From JAPLGZ01 sp038318235 (GTDB taxonomy: Bacteria > Chloroflexota > Anaerolineae > Caldilineales > Caldilineaceae), in NCBI GenBank assembly GCA_038318235.1, contig JBBQBY010000002.1, forward strand, positions 1 through 50,412: 50,412 nucleotides of DNA, read 5' to 3'. Position numbers and translations under genes: made by a program. Positions 16,222 through 23,708 of the stretch are shown piece by piece. Below the pieces are notes generated by a model. The model made no database searches. It was not told where the DNA came from and saw only the letters and a program-made list of their open reading frames with translations. Position 1 is the first letter of the stretch, and every line of letters begins with the position of its first letter.

Positions 16222-16230
16222 ATTATACCA
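16222..16230 (-). promoter_or_regulatory. Extended -10 for the DUF4160/DUF2442 pair
   Basis: On the minus strand TGGTATAAT, an extended -10, 53 bases before the ATG at 16169. No good -35 is visible. Confidence 0.45.
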
Positions 16231-16279
16231 CGTTGGCCTCGAGAACAGAACAAAAATGAAACTTCTGTTAAATTCGTAA

Positions 16280-16316
16280 AAACTGCGCGCCGAAAAACCA
16301 ACCCCGCGTGTATTTC
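16280..16316 (+). promoter_or_regulatory. Candidate alternative-sigma promoter, copy 3
   Basis: AAAC at 16280, CGCCGAAAA at 16288-16296, 15 bases, ATTTC at 16312-16316. Blocks and spacing match the copies at 6231 and 9943; the copy at 6231 shares 17 consecutive bases with it. It precedes the secreted LGFP protein gene by 125 bases. Confidence 0.7.
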
Positions 16317-16441
16317 TATTAGTAGACAGACCAAGCGCAGCGGCCACCAAGCAAAGAAAGCGTAACCTGCACTACCCAGCCGCACGATTGGGCACTGTCG
16401 ATTCTTCCATCCAACCAGGTTTACACAAAAAGGAGCAATGT

Positions 16442-18019
16442 ATGTTTTCACAAGCACTTCGTTCGACCACCCATCGCCTCGTGTTGGCGGCTGTGGTGCT
16501 AGGGCTGTTCTTCAGTGCGCGGTTGCCGGCACTGGCTCAAGTGCAAACAGGTGAAACTGTAGGGGGTAATCAATCAGGGACAAGCAGTGCCATTACAAAC
16601 ACGAATACACTCACTAATCCTGTTGTAGTCACTCATCCACTAACAATGACCCAATCGTTTCCTAATACTTCAGGCCAAGAGGTTAAAGCCGCAGATGATG
16701 GAGTTGGCTTAGGCGCGATCTTAGACTTGATTAATAAGGCCGTCGACCTTATTCAAAGGGTGACAAGCATCCTCAATGGTTCGCGGTCAGTCGTTTTAAT
16801 TATGGTCAACCATTCTGAGCTTACCTTGGGCGTGGCCTCAACCAATCATGCACATGGAGGGTTTCAAACATCGCCAGATCCACTCATCAATCCAGAAAGC
16901 GTCTCCGTCTTTAGCTCACGCGATAAAAGTTGGAGCATTGGGACAGGTACAGAAGGAGAGGTTGTCTACACTGCACCAGATCTACAGATTAAAGTCACCT
17001 GGGATAATCCTTTTGCCGGTTCTAATAGCTGCAATCTTGAGTTATCTGGTCCGAATGCCTATCGATATTGGGCCTATCATAGTTGCGGAGCGGGAAATAC
17101 CGGTGCGCAAATGAAATATGCATTGATTGACTGCGCGGCTTTGCCAGAAGTTGAGATACGTACGCAATGTGCTGCGTTTGCTGACAGTGGGCCTGGGCAG
17201 ATTCAGATCAAACATAATCAACTTGCTGACGCTGGTTTTGATTTTGGCGCCCCTGATACAGACTTTCTGCCAACCCCCGATGGCATCGGTTTTTACCGCC
17301 ACTATCAATCTGGGGCTTCGATTTACTGGTCGCCTAACACTGGATCGCATGAGGTGCATAGCATCATTCTTGATAAATGGGCTAGTTTGGGCTGGGAACA
17401 AGGCTCCCTGGGTTATCCTACGACTGATCAATCACCAACAGGGGATGCTCAGGGTGGCTACAATCACTTCCAACATGGCTCAATCTACTGGTCGCCACAA
17501 ACAGATGTTCATGTCGTGAATGGAGCAATCCAAGATTTATGGGCAAGTATGGGTTGGGAACAGGGTTCTCTTGGTTATCCAGTAACGGACGAAATGGTGA
17601 CACCAAGCGACAACACTGGACATTACAATGTCTTTCAACATGGGACGATTTACTGTTATCCTTATGCCTGTGCTTACGCCAGCAGGGCGGTGTTATCTAA
17701 TTGCAATCCTAGTCTTGACCAGGTTGCTCTATTTCTCGACATCAATTATGGCGGGCTATGCATTCTGCAGAGTGCCGGTGACTATGCCAATGCAAGGTCT
17801 ATCGGTTTACCGAATAAGTCTATTTCCTCAATTAAGGTAGGTGCTCACGCCCAAATTGTTCTGTGTCGGGATGATAACTATCAAAGTTACTGTGAAACCT
17901 TCACGGCTGACTCCCCAAACTTGACTGACAATGGTATTGGCAATGACCAAGCTTCTTCAGCAAAAATCAGTACAACGCATCCACTGTTACAGGTTTATCT
18001 CCCGGTTATCATGCGGTAA
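16442..18019 (+). CDS. Secreted aegerolysin-like/LGFP-repeat protein with crystallin-like domain
   Basis: 525 residues from ATG 16442, AAGGAG eight bases upstream. A signal peptide (LVLAAVVLGLFFSARLPALAQ) is followed by a Thr/Asn-rich linker. Residues about 115-240 (VVLIMVNHSELTLGV, GTEGEVVYTAPDL, VTWDNPFAGSN) resemble aegerolysins, small membrane-lipid-binding beta-sandwich proteins. Residues about 260-410 hold LGFP-type repeats (GWEQGSLGYPTTD, GSIYWSPQT), found on cell-wall-associated proteins. The last 110 residues (VALFLDINYGGLCILQSAGDY, SSIKVGAHAQIVLC) look like a beta-gamma-crystallin or I36 inhibitor module. It ends VYLPVIMR. The promoter-like motif at 16280 ties it to the CHAT/clostripain genes. 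The aegerolysin assignment is the least certain part. Confidence 0.75.
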   Translation: MFSQALRSTTHRLVLAAVVLGLFFSARLPALAQVQTGETVGGNQSGTSSAITNTNTLTNPVVVTHPLTMTQSFPNTSGQEVKAADDGVGLGAILDLINKAVDLIQRVTSILNGSRSVVLIMVNHSELTLGVASTNHAHGGFQTSPDPLINPESVSVFSSRDKSWSIGTGTEGEVVYTAPDLQIKVTWDNPFAGSNSCNLELSGPNAYRYWAYHSCGAGNTGAQMKYALIDCAALPEVEIRTQCAAFADSGPGQIQIKHNQLADAGFDFGAPDTDFLPTPDGIGFYRHYQSGASIYWSPNTGSHEVHSIILDKWASLGWEQGSLGYPTTDQSPTGDAQGGYNHFQHGSIYWSPQTDVHVVNGAIQDLWASMGWEQGSLGYPVTDEMVTPSDNTGHYNVFQHGTIYCYPYACAYASRAVLSNCNPSLDQVALFLDINYGGLCILQSAGDYANARSIGLPNKSISSIKVGAHAQIVLCRDDNYQSYCETFTADSPNLTDNGIGNDQASSAKISTTHPLLQVYLPVIMR

Positions 18020-18047
18020 ACACAGTTGAAGTATAGCTCGATAGGCG

Positions 18048-18085
18048 AAAGACCCGGCGCATTTAGCAGCGTTGGGTCTTTTTTA
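18048..18085 (+). terminator. Intrinsic terminator of the LGFP gene
   Basis: AAAGACCC ... GGGTCTTTT with a GC-rich inner part, followed by T-rich sequence, 30 bases after the stop at 18019. Confidence 0.8.
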
Positions 18086-18202
18086 TATGCCGCGGCGCAG
18101 CAACCAGCCAAAGCCCAGGCCGCACAGGTGCAGGCTGCCATCAGCCTGTTGTTGACAGATGATGACGATAACCAAGTCTTTCTGCCGCTGGTGGTGCGGT
18201 AG
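18071..18202 (+). pseudogene. Second orphan C-terminal tail of a secreted protein
   Basis: An open frame running through AAAQQPAKAQAAQVQAA, then ISLLLTDDDDNQVFLPLVVR-stop, with no start codon or upstream domain and with its beginning inside the preceding terminator. Its final 66 bases are paralogous to 15406-15471. It is followed by its own terminator at 18249. Interpreted as the 3' end of a lost secreted protein. Confidence 0.6.
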
Positions 18203-18248
18203 CCACCAAGGCTTATCCAGGCGAAGTATAAAATCTTACCAGATTTCA

Positions 18249-18286
18249 AAACCCAGCGCATGTATCAGCGCTGGGTTTCATTTTTT
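18249..18286 (+). terminator. Intrinsic terminator after the orphan tail
   Basis: AAACCCAGCGC / GCGCTGGGTTT perfect 11-bp stem, 8-base loop, then CA and six T. It also insulates the promoter at 18295. Confidence 0.88.
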
Positions 18287-18294
18287 GACTCTGG

Positions 18295-18323
18295 TTGTCA
18301 TTTACGCATTGATACGGTATAAT
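18295..18323 (+). promoter_or_regulatory. Promoter of the second PepSY-like/C39 cassette
   Basis: TTGTCA, 17-base spacer, TATAAT. About 50 bases upstream of the ATG at 18374, which has a GGGGAGG ribosome site. Confidence 0.8.
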
Positions 18324-18373
18324 CGAAGCAAGACGAGACAGGTTAGATCATTGGGCGTGATGGGGAGGCGTTT

Positions 18374-18754
18374 ATGTTCCAAGTTGTTTATGAATATGCA
18401 GAACCCTGGCCGCAAGAAGGTGCGCTAAAGGTTGGGGCACCGCCCATTTCGGGTGAGATCAAAGTATCACCCGAGTCGGCGCGCCGTCGCGCGAACAGTT
18501 ATCTGAGCATGGACGTGGCGATGGAATTTCAACCCGGCGAACCGGTGCTCTTGTGGGGTGAAGAGCCAGTCTGGCGGATACCGGTGCATTTGCATCTGCC
18601 TGGCTTAGGTCAGGTGACTACGCTCGGTTTTATTGAGGTGGACGCCATGACCAGAGCAGTGATTATCCTTTCTGAAGAACAAATCAACAAAATGCGCGCA
18701 CGCGCCCATGCTATTGCTACCCGTCTCACACCGGCAGCAGCGCCAGCAGTCTGA
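18374..18754 (+). CDS. Hypothetical protein, PepSY-like, paralogue of the 4370 gene
   Basis: 126 residues, GGGGAGG before ATG, good promoter upstream, so probably expressed. It shares with the 4370 product the segment ARRRANSYLSMDVAMEF.., PVLLWGEEPVWRIPVHL and TTLGFIEVDAMT. No signal peptide. Its 3' end overlaps a C39-like peptidase remnant whose ATG lies 47 bases inside this gene, reproducing the gene order at 4370-5307. Here the partner is truncated, so any inhibitor or chaperone role of this protein has lost its local target. Confidence 0.7.
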   Translation: MFQVVYEYAEPWPQEGALKVGAPPISGEIKVSPESARRRANSYLSMDVAMEFQPGEPVLLWGEEPVWRIPVHLHLPGLGQVTTLGFIEVDAMTRAVIILSEEQINKMRARAHAIATRLTPAAAPAV

Positions 18755-18845
18755 CTGCCTTGTGGCCTGCGCCGCGATGGTGTTGGATTACTTACAAGTG
18801 CCAGTTAACTATACACGACTGGCGAAGTTGGCATACGCCGCTTGA
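18708..18845 (+). pseudogene. Truncated C39-like peptidase
   Basis: A 45-codon frame from ATG 18708: LLLPVSHRQQRQQSDC, then LVACAAMVLDYLQVPVNYTRL, ending at TGA 18845. It aligns with the N-terminus of the intact peptidase at 4831 (ILPVRHLHQPEPGEC, LAACAAMVLTYLRVTVHYQRL), including the catalytic Cys. The His and Asp parts are missing. The frame is lost in the sequence after 18845, where unrelated minus-strand coding-like sequence begins, pointing to a deletion or recombination junction. Confidence 0.72.
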
Positions 18846-18997
18846 TTCAAACAGACCCCTAATACCGTAATTTCCGCGTCCTCGGAGGGAACCCAAATGC
18901 CGAGGCCATAGCATATTGCCGCCACGATACTCGCAAAACCGAGCAGACCAACCATAGCCCCAGGCACAATCCAATCTTTTTCCCAATGCTATTTCAT
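18809..18997 (-). pseudogene. Small membrane protein remnant with early amber codon
   Basis: On the minus strand AGGAAA precedes ATG 18997, which is followed by AAA and then TAG; after the TAG the same frame reads HWEKDWIVPGAMVGLLGFAS, then IVAAICYGLGIWVPSEDAEI, a clear single membrane helix, and runs to 18809. It overlaps the C39 remnant at its far end, so its own 3' part is probably lost. Either a dead gene or an ORF starting internally; no family recognised. Confidence 0.4.
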
Positions 18998-19423
18998 AGG
19001 TCAGTTTCCTGCACAAACTCATTTTCGCGGCCAAGCCGACTGTTCTAACGGATGATGACGCTGCGTAAGGCCAGTTTGTCGCGCCACAATCAACTAGATC
19101 TTAGGTTTAGCCTGCTTTTCTGTTGACGGATACATTTGGATTAGCCCTCATAGGACAAGCTCGCAAGGGAGGAATTAATTCGAGCGTGCCCCTAAGGCTG
19201 ATTTTTTTAGCTGATACAAAGCAGCTGAAAATCCCTAAAATTCGTCACTGATGCGCGAAGGATTTACCCCTTATTAAACGATTAATATAACAAGGGCTTA
19301 CAATCTCATGAATTTTTAATTATGCAACAATTCATCGCCAATCACCGTCTTCTACAACGATGATGAAGCTTTATCCCAACCAGTTGAATCGAATTAAACC
19401 TTAGTTATCAACAAGGAAAAATC
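18998..19423. other. AT-rich intergenic region
   Basis: I see no gene, promoter of good quality or large palindrome here. A short imperfect hairpin (agctgatacaaagcagct) lies at about 19209-19226 next to a T-run. The stretch leads into the HtrA-like gene, whose ATG is preceded by AAGGA. Confidence 0.4.
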
Positions 19424-22400
19424 ATGCAAACTCGCCTGCAATTAATCCACCACTGGCTGCTGATCTTGCTGCTAGCCACTGTACTGGCACTTGGTCATAG
19501 CCTGGGTGCCTGGGCTGCCGCGCCCGCCGCGGACAAGCCGACACCGACAGCGACCCGCGCCACCGGCAAAGCCACCGCAACGCCAACTGTAACGGAAACG
19601 GATGAGATCACGACGACTGATCCTGGCGCCGACGATTCCAAAGGCGCGGCCTCTCAAGATCAGATGTTGCAACCGGAAGATGAGAGCAAAGCCGTTGACA
19701 ATCTGGAAGATGCTTCTAAGGCAGTCGTCCAGATCGAAGCAGTTGGCACTTTCCGCGATCCAGAAGAAGGCATGCAAATGAACTCTGCTGGCGCCGGGTC
19801 GGGCTTTATCATCGATCCATCGGGGATCGCTGTGACCAATAACCATGTGGCGACAGGCGCAGCTTTTCTCAAAGTTTTTGTGGCTGGCGAAAAAGAACCG
19901 CGCAACGCACGTGTACTTGGCGTCTCGGAATGTTCGGATCTGGCTGTGATCGACATCGAAGACGACAATCTCCCCTACCTGGCCTGGCATGCCAAACAGG
20001 CTACCGTTGGATTAAAAGTATATGCATTGGGCTTCCCACTGGGCGATCCCGAATTTACCATGACGGATGGGATTATCTCCAAAGCAAAGGCCGATGGCGA
20101 AACTTCCTGGGCCTCGATTGGTCATGTGTTAGAGCATACAGCGACGATCAATCCGGGGAATTCTGGTGGGCCATTGGTCGACGAGAAGGGCCAGGTGGTC
20201 GGCATCAACTATGCCGGCAACGCTGACACCAAACAATATTTTGCAATTGCGGGTGCGGATGCGCAGTCTGTGATCGACGAGTTGCGCGCCGGTAATGATG
20301 TCGATTCACTCGGCATCAACGGTGAGGCCGTCAATAATGGCAAAGACATCGCCGGCATTTGGGTCTCTTCGGTGGCTTCGGGTTCACCAGCCGACAAGGT
20401 TGGGTTGAAAGCCGGCGATATCATTGTGAGCATGGAAGGCGTGACGCTGGCTAATCAGGGCACGATGACCGAATATTGTGATATCCTGCGCAGCCACCAA
20501 CCCGACGATGCATTAAGCATCCAGGTGCTTCGCTTAGACAAGAAAGTGGTATTGGAAGGCCAGATCAATGGGCGCGAGTTGGCCCAGAGCGTCTCGGTTG
20601 CCGACGAAGTCAACAAAGACGAAGGCACCACGGCTAGCAATCAAGCGTCCGGTTCCGGCGCAAGTGCCGATTACGAAGATTATGCTTCGATTGCGACCAA
20701 AGATCAGAAGCTATCGGTTGATGTGCCGCAAGAATGGGCGGATATCAAGGAAGGCGATTGGAAAATCGGGGAAAAAGTGGTCGGCACCCAACTAGCCGCC
20801 GCGCCCGACCTGAAGGCCTTCTATGATTCATGGAGCACACCAGGGGTTCTGATCAGCTATTCTGAAAGTTTAGGCAGCACGAAAGAACCCAAAGATTTAC
20901 TTAGTGACATCGATTATTCGGATGCCTGCAAGACCAAAGGTGAGCAGACGGATCTGCCGGATGGCTACTTCGTTGGCGCTTACCAAACCTGGCGCGATTG
21001 TGGTGACACCAAGACACAGGCGGTGCTCGTCGCATTAACGCCCGCTGAAACCCACGATTATGTGGTCTTGGTCGAAGTTTACGCCGTGACCGAAAGCGAT
21101 CTGAAGGCGCTTGATCATGTGATCGATAGCTTCCATGTGCGCGACGGCCACGAAGCTAGCGCCACAGCCGACGATGGTCAAGCCAAAGGCAGCGACATCA
21201 ACGACCTTGTGGATACCAGCGACCTGACCTACACCTATCAATTTGTAGGTGATCCCGCATTCAGCGCGCTGTTGCCCGAAGGTTGGACTGAGACAAAAAG
21301 TGAAGATTGGGTGATCGACGGTGATGTAGTCGGTAAGAAATTTTCCGCCGCCGCCGATCTCAAGAAATTCCAAGATTCGTGGACAGAGCCGGGTATTTTT
21401 GTGCGTACAGCCGTTGATATGAAAGAACCGATCAAGGTGAAGGAATGGTTGGACAACCTGGATCTCAGCGACAAGTGTAAGAATGAGGGCCGCACCAAAC
21501 ATTCACACACCATCTACGGGCTTACTTACACCGGCGCCTACGATGTCTGGTCGAATTGCGAAAAATCGGACAATGCCTATGCCTATCTGGTGGCGGTCTC
21601 TGATCCTCCAGGCCAAGTCGTCGCGATTGAATTTAATGCAATGGACGCGGCTGATGTCCAGGCCTTTGATGTGTTGCTCAAGAGTTTCTTTGTGGACAGC
21701 GTTGCTCAGCCCGGCGCGGCGGCTACCGATGCGAGCACTAGCAGTGATACGCACAACGACGATGACATTGATCTCTCCCTCTACAATGTGATCAATGATG
21801 ATTCAGGCAAATTGTCGGTCAGCGTCCCCAAAGCCTGGTCGGCTGTGAGCAGTGGTGATTGGCTGCTCAACGATGAAAAGGTTGGTCTCTCACTGACAGC
21901 CGCCCCAGACCTAAAGGCGTATAACGACGGTTGGACGACACCAGGCATCTTCTTCGGGGTTTCCACTGAGCTTGCCAAGGATCTGGATCTTGAGAAATTT
22001 TTGGATTCCTGGGACTATTCCAAAGATTGCACGTACGACAGCCGGATTGACTACGATGATTCGGTCTATGCAGGTAAGTACGACCTGTGGACAGATTGTG
22101 GCAGCAAAGGTAATCTCTTTGTTGTAATGGCTGTGACGCCCAAAGAAAAAGCGGACATTCTGATCCTGCTCAACGTCGCTATTCCAGCCGACACTGAAAC
22201 CCAATCGTTCAAGCAGATTCTGACGAGTTTTGATTACAGTGAGTCGGGTGCGGCTACCACAGAGACGCCAGCCACTGATACGGCAACCACTGATACGGCA
22301 ACCACAGACAATCCGGACACCGCGAAAGGTACAGACGAAGACACAAGCGCTGATGCCGAGCCCACGGATAGCGCAACGGCCAGCGCCGAAGTGATCGCCG

Positions 22401-22927
22401 CCACCTTGAACGTACGTTCGGGGCCGGGCACCAATTATGAGAAAGTGGCCACGATCAACAAGGGCCAGACATTCTCAGTGGTTGGGCAAATTGACAATTG
22501 CGCTTGGCTGAAAGTGGTGGATTCGAGCAACGAAGAAGGTTGGATCTCGGGCAGCACTGATTTCATTACGCTGGATACCAGTTGTGACCAGATTCCAGAA
22601 GTGGAAGCGCCCGCCGCAGCGGCTACCCCTAGCGATACAGGCACGGCAAACAACGGCGATGCCGGCAGCAGCAGTTCCGTGCCGGCAGGCAAAGGCTGTT
22701 ATAACTTCCAGAACATGGTTGGCAAGGAACTCACGATTACGTTTACCAAGGTGGATGGCAGTTGGAACAAAACCTTCAAGGTGGCCAAATCCGGCGAACA
22801 CCAAGAGTGTTTTGACCCTGGCAAATATACCTATACGATGTCTGCGCCGGACTTTGAATCGGGCAACAACGAACTGATCATCAGCGCTGGGGATAACTTT
22901 GACTTCCCGATTTCAGTCCAGAATTAG
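19424..22927 (+). CDS. Secreted HtrA-like serine protease with PDZ, triple repeat and SH3b domains
   Basis: 1167 residues. Signal peptide (WLLILLLATVLALGHSLGAWAAA), a Thr/Pro linker, then a trypsin-like domain with H141 (NNHVATGA), D172 (CSDLAVIDIE) and S247 (NPGNSGGPL), the intact HtrA triad. A PDZ domain follows (GIWVSSVASGSPADKVGLKAGDII, about 305-385). Three copies of a ~150-residue module start near 415, 602 and 784; each has LSV.VP..W, APDLKAF.DSW.TPG, and two spaced Cys (SDACK...WRDC), probably a disulphide. An SH3b domain (about 989-1055, TLNVRSGPGTNYEKVATI) and a small beta domain end the protein. It lacks the L-P tail seen on its neighbours. Likely an envelope quality-control protease; the repeats are not recognised. 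Confidence 0.9.
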   Translation: MQTRLQLIHHWLLILLLATVLALGHSLGAWAAAPAADKPTPTATRATGKATATPTVTETDEITTTDPGADDSKGAASQDQMLQPEDESKAVDNLEDASKAVVQIEAVGTFRDPEEGMQMNSAGAGSGFIIDPSGIAVTNNHVATGAAFLKVFVAGEKEPRNARVLGVSECSDLAVIDIEDDNLPYLAWHAKQATVGLKVYALGFPLGDPEFTMTDGIISKAKADGETSWASIGHVLEHTATINPGNSGGPLVDEKGQVVGINYAGNADTKQYFAIAGADAQSVIDELRAGNDVDSLGINGEAVNNGKDIAGIWVSSVASGSPADKVGLKAGDIIVSMEGVTLANQGTMTEYCDILRSHQPDDALSIQVLRLDKKVVLEGQINGRELAQSVSVADEVNKDEGTTASNQASGSGASADYEDYASIATKDQKLSVDVPQEWADIKEGDWKIGEKVVGTQLAAAPDLKAFYDSWSTPGVLISYSESLGSTKEPKDLLSDIDYSDACKTKGEQTDLPDGYFVGAYQTWRDCGDTKTQAVLVALTPAETHDYVVLVEVYAVTESDLKALDHVIDSFHVRDGHEASATADDGQAKGSDINDLVDTSDLTYTYQFVGDPAFSALLPEGWTETKSEDWVIDGDVVGKKFSAAADLKKFQDSWTEPGIFVRTAVDMKEPIKVKEWLDNLDLSDKCKNEGRTKHSHTIYGLTYTGAYDVWSNCEKSDNAYAYLVAVSDPPGQVVAIEFNAMDAADVQAFDVLLKSFFVDSVAQPGAAATDASTSSDTHNDDDIDLSLYNVINDDSGKLSVSVPKAWSAVSSGDWLLNDEKVGLSLTAAPDLKAYNDGWTTPGIFFGVSTELAKDLDLEKFLDSWDYSKDCTYDSRIDYDDSVYAGKYDLWTDCGSKGNLFVVMAVTPKEKADILILLNVAIPADTETQSFKQILTSFDYSESGAATTETPATDTATTDTATTDNPDTAKGTDEDTSADAEPTDSATASAEVIAATLNVRSGPGTNYEKVATINKGQTFSVVGQIDNCAWLKVVDSSNEEGWISGSTDFITLDTSCDQIPEVEAPAAAATPSDTGTANNGDAGSSSSVPAGKGCYNFQNMVGKELTITFTKVDGSWNKTFKVAKSGEHQECFDPGKYTYTMSAPDFESGNNELIISAGDNFDFPISVQN

Positions 22928-23037
22928 TACGGTGTTCAGAAGTTGCGTAGCGCGCAGAGCGTTGCACGAAGGAGTTTAGAGTAAATTCCTTCCCTGTACG
23001 TTCGGTAAAACTTCACTTGCGCTAAAGTCTATATTGG

Positions 23038-23080
23038 AGAAAGTGCAGCTCGCCAAATTAGCGAACTGCACTTTCTTTAT
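23038..23080 (+). terminator. Terminator of the HtrA-like gene
   Basis: AGAAAGTGCAG / CTGCACTTTCT stem with a second short stem (ctcgc/gcga) inside, followed by TTATT. Confidence 0.75.
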
Positions 23081-23119
23081 TGGCCATCAGCCACAGATTT
23101 ACGACCTAACAACCCGCTA

Positions 23120-23352
23120 CTGGGTTAAAACCGCGCCCAATGGGCTCCCGCTGACAATAGCAAGTCGCTGCAGCGACTAAGGCGCAATCAAAGCATAAAG
23201 GATCCAGTAGGTGCGTGCTTGTAACCGCACGTGCTGCGTATACCCCAATTGTGCGGCTAAAAGCACGCACCTACGCATGATTTTGTTCGGCAAACGCGGG
23301 ATCCTTATTTCATTGAAATGGCCTAAGTATTTAGTCGCTGGTTTTAACCCAG
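23120..23352. repeat. Outer inverted repeat enclosing hairpin copy B
   Basis: CTGGGTTAAAACC at 23120-23132 and GGTTTTAACCCAG at 23340-23352 are perfect 13-bp arms. Between them lie a half-copy of the ctgaca.../agtcgctgcagcgact element (about 23151-23179) and then the whole 152-bp repeat. It looks like one palindrome inserted in the tip of another. Confidence 0.7.
23176..23327. repeat. 152-bp hairpin repeat, copy B
   Basis: Its flanks are the reverse complement of copy A (712-863) with only a few differences, but the 20-base core of the hairpin (23230-23249) reads in the same direction as in copy A. So one copy has its core inverted relative to its flanks. Confidence 0.85.
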
Positions 23353-23491
23353 CTGCAAAGTGGCGCGCTCATGTACAGATATGAGTCAATTCACATGGAA
23401 TAAGTGAGTTAGCTCAGTAGACATTGCTACCTGTGCCTGTTATCCTGTTCAACACTAGGCTAACGTTAGCCTAGCGCAAAGGGGGAATACG

Positions 23492-23584
23492 ATGGTGCGA
23501 CTGATCCTGTGTGATGACCAGGAGATTGTCACCGAAGGCATGACGCTGATCCTCGGTGGGGTAACCGATTTTAGAGGTAACTGA
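23492..23584 (+). pseudogene. Response regulator N-terminal stub (NarL/LuxR type)
   Basis: A 30-codon frame behind AAAGGGGGA: MVRLILCDDQEIVTEGMTLI, LGG, ending at TGA. The Leu-Cys-Asp-Asp-Gln-Glu strand is the beta-1/acidic pocket of a NarL-type receiver domain; the phospho-acceptor Asp and the DNA-binding domain are missing. A matching histidine kinase fragment on the same strand lies at 26488-26976, so a two-component pair has been broken up. Confidence 0.7.
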
Positions 23585-23641
23585 TCGAACCCAGGCAGCG
23601 CTAGTGGCCATGCACTATGGATTGGTGGATTGATTGTTTTA

Positions 23642-23704
23642 GTAGGGAGTAGGGATACAGGATTAGGTGAAGCCGACCGCTAATCCCGTATCCCTACTCC
23701 CTAC
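23642..23704. repeat. Palindrome with 25-bp arms
   Basis: gtagggagtagggatacagg... at 23642-23666 and its complement at 23680-23704, one mismatch in 25. The ggattag/ctaatcccgtatccc part resembles the palindrome inside threonine synthase (44513-44579). It lies four bases past the stop of the S41 peptidase gene and could act as its terminator. Confidence 0.85.
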
Positions 23705-23708
23705 CTCA

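Noticed and set aside
18792..19034. 80-codon minus-strand frame
   Set aside because: A different frame of the same strand gives a clear membrane helix with a ribosome site; this one has no recognisable features.
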